22,924 bases of DNA, taken from the NCBI GenBank assembly GCA_022826345.1, contig JAJDVB010000055.1:1-22924 (forward strand), given 5' to 3'. Position numbers and translations under genes: made by a program. The notes under the pieces are model-generated. The model saw only the letters and a list, made by a program, of their open reading frames with translations, searched no databases and was not told the DNA's origin. Positions within the stretch are counted from its first letter, which is position 1. Each line of letters opens with the position of its first letter. Positions 8,862 to 15,910 of the stretch are shown here, piece after piece. The DNA is from Alphaproteobacteria bacterium (GTDB taxonomy: Bacteria; Pseudomonadota; Alphaproteobacteria; UBA828).

Positions 8862-9472
8862 GGCCGGGGCGGCAGGAAGGCCGCCAACTGCTCGAAGGCC
8901 CGCGCCCGATGGGTCAGCGGCTGTTTCTCCTCCGGCGGCATTTCGCCGAGGGTGCGCCCGTGGCCGTCGGGGACGAAGATTGGGTCGTAACCGAAGCCAT
9001 GTTGGCCGCGCGGCGGAAACGTCAGCGTTCCATCGACGCGGCCTTCGACGATCTCACAATGGCCGTCCGGCCGGGCGAGGGAGAGTGCGCAGACGAAATA
9101 GGCCGCCGCACCGGTGGTCTCACGCCCGCGCATCCCAAGCTCTGCCTCGATGCGGCCCATCGCCACGCGAAAATCCTTCCCCGGCCCCGCCCAGCGGGCG
9201 GAATAGATGCCGGGTGCGCCGTCGAGCGCCGGCACCACGAGGCCGGAATCGTCAGCGAGCGCGGGCTCGCCACTCGCCTCGGCCGCGGCGCGGGCCTTGA
9301 GCGCCGCGTTGGCGATGAACGTGTCGCCGGTCTCCTCCGGCTCCGCGAGGCCCAGCGCCGACGCGCCCAGCGCCTCGATGCCGAGGGGGTCCAGCAGCGC
9401 CGCAATCTCGCGGACTTTGCCCGCGTTATGGCTCGCGACGATCAGACGCGCTGCCGTGAGACGACGGGCCAC
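8858..9472 (-). CDS. rdgB: XTP/dITP pyrophosphatase RdgB (HAM1/Ham1-like)
   Basis: Hydrolyses ITP, dITP and XTP to monophosphates, keeping deaminated purines out of nucleic acids. The 204 residues show the family signatures: [14 protein letters not shown] (10-23), [40 protein letters not shown] with the catalytic Asp, and [20 protein letters not shown]. The start is a GTG at 9472, five bases after the rph stop. The alternative of a start further downstream would remove the conserved substrate-binding SHNAGK motif, so the GTG is favoured. The 3' end overlaps the hemW start. Confidence 0.95.
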   Translation of the reverse strand: MARRLTAARLIVASHNAGKVREIAALLDPLGIEALGASALGLAEPEETGDTFIANAALKARAAAEASGEPALADDSGLVVPALDGAPGIYSARWAGPGKDFRVAMGRIEAELGMRGRETTGAAAYFVCALSLARPDGHCEIVEGRVDGTLTFPPRGQHGFGYDPIFVPDGHGRTLGEMPPEEKQPLTHRARAFEQLAAFLPPRP

Positions 9473-9477
9473 GCCGC

Positions 9478-10200
<723 letters not shown>

Positions 10201-10405
10201 CAAGGGCCCTCCCCCGCTGGCGACGCGACACTATCGCGGGGCCCGGAGAGCGTCCACAGTATTGATATCCCTCAGGCGCCGGGCGGGTAACCGCTTCGAT
10301 ACGCCGAGTTGAGACCGCACACCGAGCAACAGCCCTGATGCGGCACTTTCTTGCTGCGTGGGTGCGAGGGTGGCGGCGTGTGCTCCGAGAGCAGGACGGG
10401 CGGCG

Positions 10406-10744
10406 TCAGGGGTCGAACGCCGCCTGCGCGTCGGCCCTGGTCGGATGGATCGCGATGATGTTGTCGAAGCCGCTCGTCTTGAACGCGGCCCGGACCGCAT
10501 CGGGCGGAGAGCATAGCACGAACCCGATGTCGCGCCTCCACAGGCTCTTTGCGGTCATGAGCACGGCCCGGAGGCCTGCACTGCTGATGAAGACCAGCAG
10601 CTCGAAATCCAGGATCACCGCACGGTCACTGACTTCGATGGCGCTTCGGATGGTCTCCTCGAACTGCCGGGCGTTAGCGCCGTCGATACGTCCTTCCACA
10701 CGCACGGACAGCACAGCGTCCCGCCGTTCGGCGCTTATCTCCAT
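10406..10744 (-). CDS. STAS-domain anti-anti-sigma-like protein
   Basis: STAS proteins of this size bind and release anti-sigma factors, with switching by serine phosphorylation. The 112 residues form one domain: MEISAERRDAVLSVRVEGRI at the N-terminus, an internal DRAVILDFELLVFISSAGLR segment in which S54/S55 correspond to the usual phosphorylation site, and a C-terminal AFKTSGFDNIIAIHPTRADA segment. A strong AAGGAGGTCA ribosome site precedes the ATG. No anti-sigma kinase, PP2C phosphatase or sigma factor gene lies nearby, so the partner is elsewhere. The TbpB-like lipoprotein gene is upstream on the same strand, but a likely terminator separates the two, and a shared operon is not supported. 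Confidence 0.85.
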   Translation of the reverse strand: MEISAERRDAVLSVRVEGRIDGANARQFEETIRSAIEVSDRAVILDFELLVFISSAGLRAVLMTAKSLWRRDIGFVLCSPPDAVRAAFKTSGFDNIIAIHPTRADAQAAFDP

Positions 10745-11112
10745 TGCCCTGACCTCCTTCGCAGGAACCGGCGATACCGAACATCCTGTTCGTTGCCCCG
10801 GCCATGCTCCCCGACTGCAAGCGCTCTCATGGTGATCGCTCTGCCACGGGTTCTACTGGAGCCGGTCGGCCGACCGGTGAGCCAAGCAGACGATCGCAAC
10901 TGCATTCGACGTGCGCTCCGCCGACGCACTCGCCGTGCGGGAGCCCGAACAGAGGCAGATCGAGTTCGCCAAGATCCGATCGTTGGGCGGACAACCGGGG
11001 TGGTCGGTGAGCGCCGGCGACCCCGGGCTGCGCGGCATTCGCGGCCTTGGGAAGATGCAGCGTGCCCGCGGCGATCCGAGAGGAGACCGCCGCGGGCATG
11101 CCCCGCCAGTGC
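10745..11112. other. Intergenic stretch with hairpin and 16-bp palindrome
   Basis: I find no convincing gene in these 368 bases. Contents are the hairpin after the lipoprotein gene (11063-11098) and a perfect 16-bp palindrome at 10862-10877 built from CCGGTCGG and CCGACCGG, about 118 bp upstream of the STAS gene. The palindrome could be an operator, or a random event in GC-rich DNA. Confidence 0.5.
11063..11098 (-). terminator. Hairpin terminator of lipoprotein gene
   Basis: A perfect 11-bp stem, TGCCCGCGGCG at 11063-11073 and CGCCGCGGGCA at 11088-11098, with a 14-base loop, begins 14 bases after the lipoprotein stop codon. The position suits a transcript end. There is no T run, so it may act with Rho or as an mRNA-stabilising 3' hairpin. 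Confidence 0.5.
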
Positions 11113-12117
11113 TCAGGGCTTCTCGCCATAGAACACGGACTGGAAGTCTGAGCCCGTGGCGTGACCGACGACGCCGGCCTGGTCGGCGCCCCCGAACTGC
11201 CCCACGGCGTCGTACGTCTGAGAGTTGGCCGTGGTGCTGCCCATGAACCGCCCGCCGGCGACCGGCATGTCGTCCCACTGCAGGGTGCCGAGGGTCGGAA
11301 CGCCCTGGAGGGACAAGTCCGCCTTGGTAGCGGCGCCCAGCGTCACGGTGACGCTTGCAGCGCCCGAGCTGATGGCCGGATCGGACGCGTGATAGCCAAC
11401 CCATTCACCCGTCCATGTCGCCGCTCCTGTCGGCTGGTGTTGGGGAGCAGGATCCGGGGACACGCGTGGCATCCCATCCGACGGATCGTACCACGCGCGC
11501 AGTCCGTATCCTTGGTGCTCGATGCCGAGGTCGACTCCACCCACGACGGCCCAGTCTCCAAGCGAGGGGACGAAAGTCGACGTGCCCGTCGGGTCGACGG
11601 GCGAGCCGGGACCGACCTCCGGGTGCGGACTCCAGGTCGAGAAGCTCTGGCCGGTGGCGTCGAGACTGACCATGATCGTCTCGCCGGGCGCAAGGTCCGT
11701 TGGCTCTGTCGGTCCGAGCTCCGGGCCGCCCGTGAGATGCACCTCGACGCGTACCTGGCTGAGCGGGGCGTTCGTCGTGTTGGTCACGGTGCCCCGGAAG
11801 GTCTCGCTGGCGGCGTCGTAGCGCAGGACGAGACGGGCGCCCTTGCGCGTCATGTCGAATGTTTGCCCTGGCAGGAGCGCGTTGCGGGATTCCTCTCCGC
11901 CTCCTTCGCCGCCCTCTCCGCCTTCTCCGCCTTCACCGCCCTCGCCATGGCCGGGGCCCTCACCGCTCTCGCCACCGCCGCCCTCGCGCCCGGAATCGGA
12001 GGTCGATGAGCAGGCCGCAAGGCCGATCACCAGCAGCACGGCTGCGACCGTGAGCAAATGCCGGAATGGCGGAAGATGGGGGATATCCCATGTGGATGTT
12101 CGTGGTTTGTCGAGCAT
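11113..12117 (-). CDS. Lipoprotein with Gly-Glu linker, FxLYD-like domain and TbpB-like C-terminal barrel domain
   Basis: Predicted outer-membrane-anchored or surface lipoprotein of unknown function. The 334 residues start with a long signal whose lipobox is LAAC with C36. Residues about 43-76 are a low-complexity Gly/Glu linker with repeated EGG units. Residues about 95-180 (FRGTVTNTTNAPLSQVRVEV, then LAPGETIMVSL) resemble FxLYD-type immunoglobulin-like domains. Residues 233-334 (ATWTGEWVGYHAS, SVTVTLGAATKADLSLQG, LQWDDMPVAGGRFMG, AVGQFGGADQAGVVGHATG, ending SVFYGEKP) match the strand pattern of the TbpB/factor-H-binding barrel of Slam-exported lipoproteins. These domain calls are by pattern, not by search. 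GGAG seven bases before the ATG supports the start. No slam, tbpA or other receptor gene is in the window. The N-region before the hydrophobic core is unusually long (about 20 residues). Confidence 0.75.
   Translation of the reverse strand: MLDKPRTSTWDIPHLPPFRHLLTVAAVLLVIGLAACSSTSDSGREGGGGESGEGPGHGEGGEGGEGGEGGEGGGEESRNALLPGQTFDMTRKGARLVLRYDAASETFRGTVTNTTNAPLSQVRVEVHLTGGPELGPTEPTDLAPGETIMVSLDATGQSFSTWSPHPEVGPGSPVDPTGTSTFVPSLGDWAVVGGVDLGIEHQGYGLRAWYDPSDGMPRVSPDPAPQHQPTGAATWTGEWVGYHASDPAISSGAASVTVTLGAATKADLSLQGVPTLGTLQWDDMPVAGGRFMGSTTANSQTYDAVGQFGGADQAGVVGHATGSDFQSVFYGEKP
11881..11975 (-). repeat. Gly-Glu coding minisatellite-like tract
   Basis: Within the lipoprotein gene, short GGCGGAGAA- and GGCGAGGGC-like units (read on the minus strand) encode successive EGG repeats. 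Such tracts can change length by replication slippage without shifting the frame when the unit is a multiple of three. Confidence 0.5.
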
Positions 12118-12632
12118 GACAATCTCCGTCAGTCAGGTGTGCCACCGCCAGCCAGCGTTTTGGAGGGAACGGCGGCAGCCATCGAAGGGGATCGGGGAGG
12201 TCGACCGGATTGCCTACGTTTCCGGCCGGGGTAGCTGCTGGTGATTGGCCGAAGAGGTCCCGTATCGCACCGGACGCGGCGACGTCCGGCGCCTGCGCCA
12301 CTGTTCGCGCATTTCGCAGATGGGTACGCTCACTTCGGCTGCCATCGATACCCGCGGTTTCCGCGGCGACGACACAACGTCATCGTGCGTCTGAACCTGC
12401 ATGACCTCGACATCCCTCACGGAAACCGTCTTCAGGCGGTGCGGCGCGGCGCGTGACGCGCTGTCCGGCGCCAGTATTCCTGGGCTGCCCAAGTGCCCGA
12501 ACCGGGCTTGACCGGATATGAAGACCGGACTTTGACCGGTCATGGCTCGTCCCCCACATCGTCGCGGGTGGGAGAGTAGATCGCCGTTCAGCAGATGTCT
12601 ATTTTTCTGAAAAAATATTTCATTATCAAGAT

Positions 12633-12659
12633 ATTGTAAGTAACTGTATTTATTACAAT
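12633..12659. promoter_or_regulatory. Inverted repeat, possible regulator operator
   Basis: ATTGTAA at 12633-12639 and TTACAAT at 12653-12659 form perfect 7-bp arms around 13 bases, 90 bp upstream of the IclR gene start. IclR-family proteins often repress their own gene from such sites. AAATT and AATTT at about 12680-12694 form a second small inverted repeat. AT-rich DNA yields such pairs easily. Confidence 0.35.
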
Positions 12660-12691
12660 GAGTTGTGTTTTTTCACTTCAAATTACAACAA

Positions 12692-12721
12692 TTTAGCCCG
12701 AAATTTAACTTATGCTACAAT
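12692..12721 (+). promoter_or_regulatory. Candidate sigma-70 promoter of the IclR gene
   Basis: TTTAGC at 12692-12697 and TACAAT at 12716-12721 are separated by 18 bases and lie 27 bp before the start codon. The -10 is good; the -35 is weak. The region is AT-rich relative to its surroundings. Confidence 0.4.
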
Positions 12722-12748
12722 CGCGCTCCCGCTTCACGCAGGAGACGA

Positions 12749-13579
12749 ATGCTTGCCATGGACAGAACCGCTCCGAAACGCTCTCGCGGTCGCCCGCGCA
12801 AGCCCGTAGCCGACGCCGACACTGGCACGGTGCGTGCCCTCGACCGTGGACTGCAGCTTCTGCGCCTTCTCGCGCGGGAACACAGGATCACGCTCTCCAA
12901 CATCGCCATGCAGGCCGGGATGCCGCCATCGACCGCCCATCGGCTGCTGATGACGCTTCAGAGACATCGGTTCGCCGCGTTCGACGAGGACGCGCAGGAA
13001 TGGATGATCGGGGTCGAGGCGTTCCGCGTGGGCTCCGAATTCCTGAATCGGATTGATCTGGTGGAGGCGAGCCGGAATATCTTGCAGCGCCTGATGAGCG
13101 AGACCGGCGAGACCGCCAACCTTTCCATCGCCGAAGACGGAGACATGGTCTTCGTCAGCCAGGTCGAGTCCCACAATCCGATCCGGGCCTTCTTCCGCCA
13201 TGGTGCCCGCAGCCCGATGCATGCCTGCGGCGCCGGCAAGGCGCTGCTCGCGCAGCTGGCGCAGGAGGACATCGAGAGATTGCTTCAGAGCAAGGGATTG
13301 ACCGAGTTCACGCCAAAGACCCTCACTAGGCCGAGTCTCCTGTTCGCCGAGCTCCAAACCACCCGAACCCGTGGCTGGGCATTCGACGACGAGGAACGAT
13401 ATGCGGGCATGCGCTGCGTCGCGGCGCCCGTGATCGATGCCCACGGAGACGCGGTGGCGGGGATATCGGTCTCAGGCCCTACCGTCCGCTTCACCGAGCA
13501 GGACATCTCTCTCTTCAGCGCCGCGGTACGCAGGGCCGCCGCAGATCTGACCGAACGCATCGGCGGGCCGACGGACTGA
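12749..13579 (+). CDS. IclR-family transcriptional regulator (BhcR-like)
   Basis: Predicted DNA-binding regulator controlled by a small metabolite. The start at 12749 has GGAGA five bases upstream; an ATG three codons later is an alternative, and the frame is open 28 codons upstream without a good ribosome site. The 276-residue product has an AT-hook-like RGRPRKP (about 14-20), a winged helix-turn-helix (ALDRGLQLLRLLA then LSNIAMQAGMPPSTAHRLLMTL, about 30-70) and the C-terminal effector domain with ETANLSIAEDGDMVFVSQVESH, RSPMHACGAGKALLA and GMRCVAAPVIDAHGDAVAGISVSGP. The RGRPRKP head and the THR/ETANL pattern remind me of BhcR, regulator of the beta-hydroxyaspartate cycle, but no bhc genes are here. 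The target may be the AT-rich regions on either side or genes elsewhere. Confidence 0.9.
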   Translation: MLAMDRTAPKRSRGRPRKPVADADTGTVRALDRGLQLLRLLAREHRITLSNIAMQAGMPPSTAHRLLMTLQRHRFAAFDEDAQEWMIGVEAFRVGSEFLNRIDLVEASRNILQRLMSETGETANLSIAEDGDMVFVSQVESHNPIRAFFRHGARSPMHACGAGKALLAQLAQEDIERLLQSKGLTEFTPKTLTRPSLLFAELQTTRTRGWAFDDEERYAGMRCVAAPVIDAHGDAVAGISVSGPTVRFTEQDISLFSAAVRRAAADLTERIGGPTD

Positions 13580-13647
13580 GAATACGTGGGTGCCGCGTGC
13601 CGACTGGCACGATACGTTCCTGAACTTCCTTGGTACGGTGGGGTCAA

Positions 13648-13752
13648 GAGCAACCATCCGGGGACCTGACGGGCTGGGATCGCGCCGCTGTGGATCAGGC
13701 GGCGTACGGTCTTTTCGCCCACCGCGAAGCACCGCGCCGCACTAGCCAGCGG
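13648..13752 (-). pseudogene. Remnant of excisionase/MerR-type HTH protein
   Basis: The minus strand encodes APLASAARCFAVGEKTVRRL continuing into IHSGAIPARQVPGWLL. This matches the HTH_17 excisionase pattern: an AxxAAxxLxVxxxTVRRLI helix-turn-helix followed by the wing x-SGxxPAxxV. A stop codon lies about 25 codons upstream, and there is no ATG before the motif; a GTG occurs only inside it at V of VGEK. Downstream the frame runs antisense into the IclR gene without further similarity. It therefore looks like a truncated fragment of an element-borne excisionase or small DNA-binding protein, consistent with the integrase genes at the left edge, though no link is shown. Confidence 0.4.
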
Positions 13753-13878
13753 CGCGGTGCCGCCGCGAAACGTCCACCGGCTCGGGGAAGGGTAGGCGCC
13801 CAGCCGTCCTCCATCGGCTCAAATTGACTTCCCCGAACCAACTGGATGGACCTCCGCACTGTTGTTCTTGGCGGGAAT

Positions 13879-13986
13879 GTCTCACCACGGTCATGGTCTG
13901 CGCGGCGCTGCCCGGCCTGCAGGGAGGGACAGGCGGGCAGCGGGTCGAGCGCCAGGGAGGGGCGCAGACCATGACCGTGGTGAGAC
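13879..13986. repeat. Perfect 25-bp inverted repeat with 58-bp loop
   Basis: The arms 13879-13903 and 13962-13986 are exact reverse complements over 25 of 25 bases; each has the core CACCACGGTCATGG or its complement. The 58-bp loop contains a further imperfect stem (GCCCGGCCTG near 13910 and CAGGCGGGC near 13930). Stability far exceeds that of an ordinary terminator. It lies 26 bp beyond the end of the small membrane ORF on its minus-strand transcript. It could be the ends of a small non-autonomous element, a structured RNA, or a strong transcript end. Confidence 0.7.
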
Positions 13987-14011
13987 GCAAGGGCTAAGGG
14001 TGTCACGCGGC

Positions 14012-14101
14012 CTACGCTCCCGCTGTCGAGAGGAGGAGCGCCGCGAGAATGAGGCACACGCCCGTGAGCCAAGCGACGAACATGGAGTATGTCCATATCA
14101 C
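14012..14101 (-). CDS. Possible 29-residue single-span membrane peptide
   Basis: A GTG at 14101 is preceded by GAGAGGAG with eight bases between, a good ribosome site. The reading frame runs VIWTYSMFVAWLTGVCLI then LAALLLSTAGA and stops with TAG. From residue 6 to 25 it is almost wholly hydrophobic, enough for one membrane helix. An ATG at residue 7 is an alternative start. I do not recognise the family. It could be a true small membrane protein, a type-I-toxin-like peptide, or the signal peptide of a gene cut off by a stop. The 25-bp inverted repeat lies just downstream on the same transcript. Short length makes chance occurrence possible. Confidence 0.35.
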   Translation of the reverse strand: MIWTYSMFVAWLTGVCLILAALLLSTAGA

Positions 14102-14351
14102 TGAGGCGTCTCCTCTCGGCAGAAGCGGACAATAGCCGTTGCATTCAGCCATTTGCTCCGCCTAACGAGACGGGTACTCCGAACTCACTCATGAGCCTCT
14201 CACCTCACAACCGGTGCTGTTCTCGAAAATCGAGACCGCGCTTCAGCATCGCAGTGTCAAAGTCGACGGGGACTGGGAACACTAGACAAAGCGAAACAGG
14301 CACAAAATGACAAGAAAAATACACAGAATCAATATATTTTGTTGACCTTGT

Positions 14352-14373
14352 GCTATACCGTATACGGCATAGC
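14352..14373. promoter_or_regulatory. 22-bp near-perfect palindrome, candidate operator
   Basis: The arms GCTATACCGTA and TACGGCATAGC agree at 10 of 11 paired positions, with the perfect centre CCGTATACGG. It lies in an AT-rich island next to TTGACC at 14342-14347. Central GTATAC is common in operators of GntR/FCD-type regulators, but none is encoded here; the IclR-family protein nearby is another candidate. The next gene downstream starts at 14718, 345 bp away, so its target is not clear. Confidence 0.5.
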
Positions 14374-14717
14374 TAACAACATAACCATCTGAAACAATGA
14401 GATAAAGAAAATTAGTAGATAAATTACATCTTATAAATTGGTCCGATCAATGCTAAATTGATATGGATTGGTTAGACTGGTTCTTTCTTTCAAACAAGAG
14501 CGCATTCCATCATATCATTTCAATTATGTTACAGCGTAATGTCTTAGGAATACTATAAGATTTCATGGTAATTTCATCGCCTGATAACCTTGATTCTAGA
14601 GGGAAAGCCGGCCCGGCCTTCCGTGCAACGTGTGCGCCTCGGGGCGCGGTGGAGACAGGGCAACTGGTCGATTACCATTGAGGGCAGAGCGCAAGAGCCT
14701 CGGGGAGGGCCGGTGCC

Positions 14718-15893
14718 ATGCGTTGCAGCGACTCGCGGATTCTCATCACACACGCCGGCAGCCTGGCGCGGAGCCCGGAGCTTAGCGCGCTGCTGATCCG
14801 GCAGGACCACGGCAAGCCGGTCGATCCTGCGGCGCTCGACGCCTCGATCCGAGCGCGCACCCGGCACGTGGTCGCGCGCCAGCTGGAGAGCGGCATCGAC
14901 ATCGGTGGCGACGGCGAACAGGCCCGCGCCGGCTATTCGACCTATCCGGCCCAGCGCATGAGCGGCTTCGGTGGGAGCTCCACCCGCAACGATCTGCTCG
15001 ACTTCGAGAAGTTCCCCCTCTACGCGGAGGCCTACCGCGAGGCCTTTCGCACCAACCCGGAGGAACGCACGCGCATCGTCAACGCACCGCAGGCGATCGC
15101 CGCGGTGAGCTACGACTCCGGCTGCGCCGGCGTGCGGGCGGAGTGCGATGCATTCGAAGATGCGCTCGCCCAACAGGAGACACGCTTCGCCGAGACCTTC
15201 GTGACCGCCGCCTCGCCCGGCTGCGTGCTGACCATCATGAACAACGCCCACTATGCGTCGGACCGCGACTACCTCTTCGCGCTCGCGCGGGAGCTGAAGA
15301 CGGAATACGAGTTCATCGTCTCGCGCGGCCACCTGCTCCAGATCGACGCGCCGGACCTCGCCATGGAGCGCTATCTCTACTTCCGCGATGCGCCGGATGC
15401 CGCCTTCCTCGCCAGCGTGGAAGACCACGTCGAGGCGCTCAACATGGCGCTCGCCGATGTGCCGCGCGAGCGGGTGCGCCTGCACGTGTGCTGGGGCACC
15501 TGGGACGGGCCGCATGCCGACGACACGCCGCTCGCGCCCCTGCTGCCGCGTCTCTACGAAGCCGAGGTGGGCGCGCTCAACATCCCCTTCGCCAACCCCG
15601 GCCACCAACACGAGTACCAGACAGTGCGCCAGAACCCGCCGCCCGACTCGATGGTCTTGATTCCCGGCGTGATCGACAACATGACCAAGCACCTGGAACA
15701 CCCGGAAGTGGTCGCCGAGCGCATCCAGCGTGCGGTGGACGCGGTGGGGGATCGCGAACGCGTGATCGCGGGCGTGGACTGCGGCTTCGCCGTCTTCACC
15801 GACAACGCGATGATGACCGAGGACATCTGCTGGGCGAAGTTTCGCGCGCTTCGGGCCGGTGCGAACCTCGCCAGCAGCCGGCTTTGGGGGTAG
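14718..15893 (+). CDS. Cobalamin-independent methionine synthase (MetE C-terminal)-like protein
   Basis: Resembles the C-terminal barrel of MetE and epoxyalkane:coenzyme M transferase-like proteins, zinc enzymes that activate a thiol for alkyl transfer. The actual substrate is unknown; no N-terminal MetE half is present, so it is unlikely to be a standard methionine synthase. The 391 residues begin ILITHAGSLARSPEL, typical of this subfamily. Zinc ligands can be followed: H256 and C258 in LHVCWGTWDGPH, and C355 in GVDCGF. The usual glutamate ligand appears replaced: the segment reads LNIPFANPGHQHE, with P290 where relatives have Glu. GGGAGGG lies nine bases before the ATG. It converges with the following minus-strand gene with a 17-bp gap. 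Confidence 0.82.
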   Translation: MRCSDSRILITHAGSLARSPELSALLIRQDHGKPVDPAALDASIRARTRHVVARQLESGIDIGGDGEQARAGYSTYPAQRMSGFGGSSTRNDLLDFEKFPLYAEAYREAFRTNPEERTRIVNAPQAIAAVSYDSGCAGVRAECDAFEDALAQQETRFAETFVTAASPGCVLTIMNNAHYASDRDYLFALARELKTEYEFIVSRGHLLQIDAPDLAMERYLYFRDAPDAAFLASVEDHVEALNMALADVPRERVRLHVCWGTWDGPHADDTPLAPLLPRLYEAEVGALNIPFANPGHQHEYQTVRQNPPPDSMVLIPGVIDNMTKHLEHPEVVAERIQRAVDAVGDRERVIAGVDCGFAVFTDNAMMTEDICWAKFRALRAGANLASSRLWG

Positions 15894-15910
15894 CGCGGAG
15901 GTGCGGCGCG

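Larger units (their letters stand above)
12118..12748. other. Divergent intergenic region with GACCGG repeats and AT-rich promoter zone
   Basis: Between the minus-strand lipoprotein gene and the plus-strand IclR gene. Its left part is GC-rich. A 109-codon minus-strand frame at 12214-12543 has GGGGGA near its ATG but matches no family I know; I leave it unassigned. At 12498-12542 four GA(A/C)CGG units start at 12498, 12508, 12521 and 12532, the last within the palindrome TGACCGGTCA. From about 12595 the sequence becomes strongly AT-rich and includes the inverted repeat and promoter listed separately. Confidence 0.45.
13580..14717. other. Gene-poor 1.1-kb stretch with mobile-element remnants and AT-rich island
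   Basis: No full-length gene is convincing here. Listed separately are an excisionase-like remnant, a perfect 25-bp inverted repeat, a possible small membrane ORF and a 22-bp palindrome. About 14300-14585 is strongly AT-rich in contrast to GC-rich flanks and includes a perfect small inverted repeat, ATCAAT and ATTGAT, at 14446-14462. The sharp composition change and the broken HTH frame suggest old insertion and deletion. Confidence 0.6.

Noticed and set aside
10272..10380. A small Cys-containing peptide (CCSVCG) on the minus strand after the STAS gene
   Set aside because: The frame overlaps the STAS gene out of frame and has no start or ribosome site of its own after it.
14590..14717. A SAM, SAH or cobalamin riboswitch upstream of the MetE-like gene
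   Set aside because: The hairpin at about 14601-14623 does not match conserved cores I know of; no pseudoknot or ligand-binding core could be identified.
12749..15893. A beta-hydroxyaspartate cycle cluster around the BhcR-like regulator
   Set aside because: None of the cycle enzymes is present; the next gene is a MetE-like protein.
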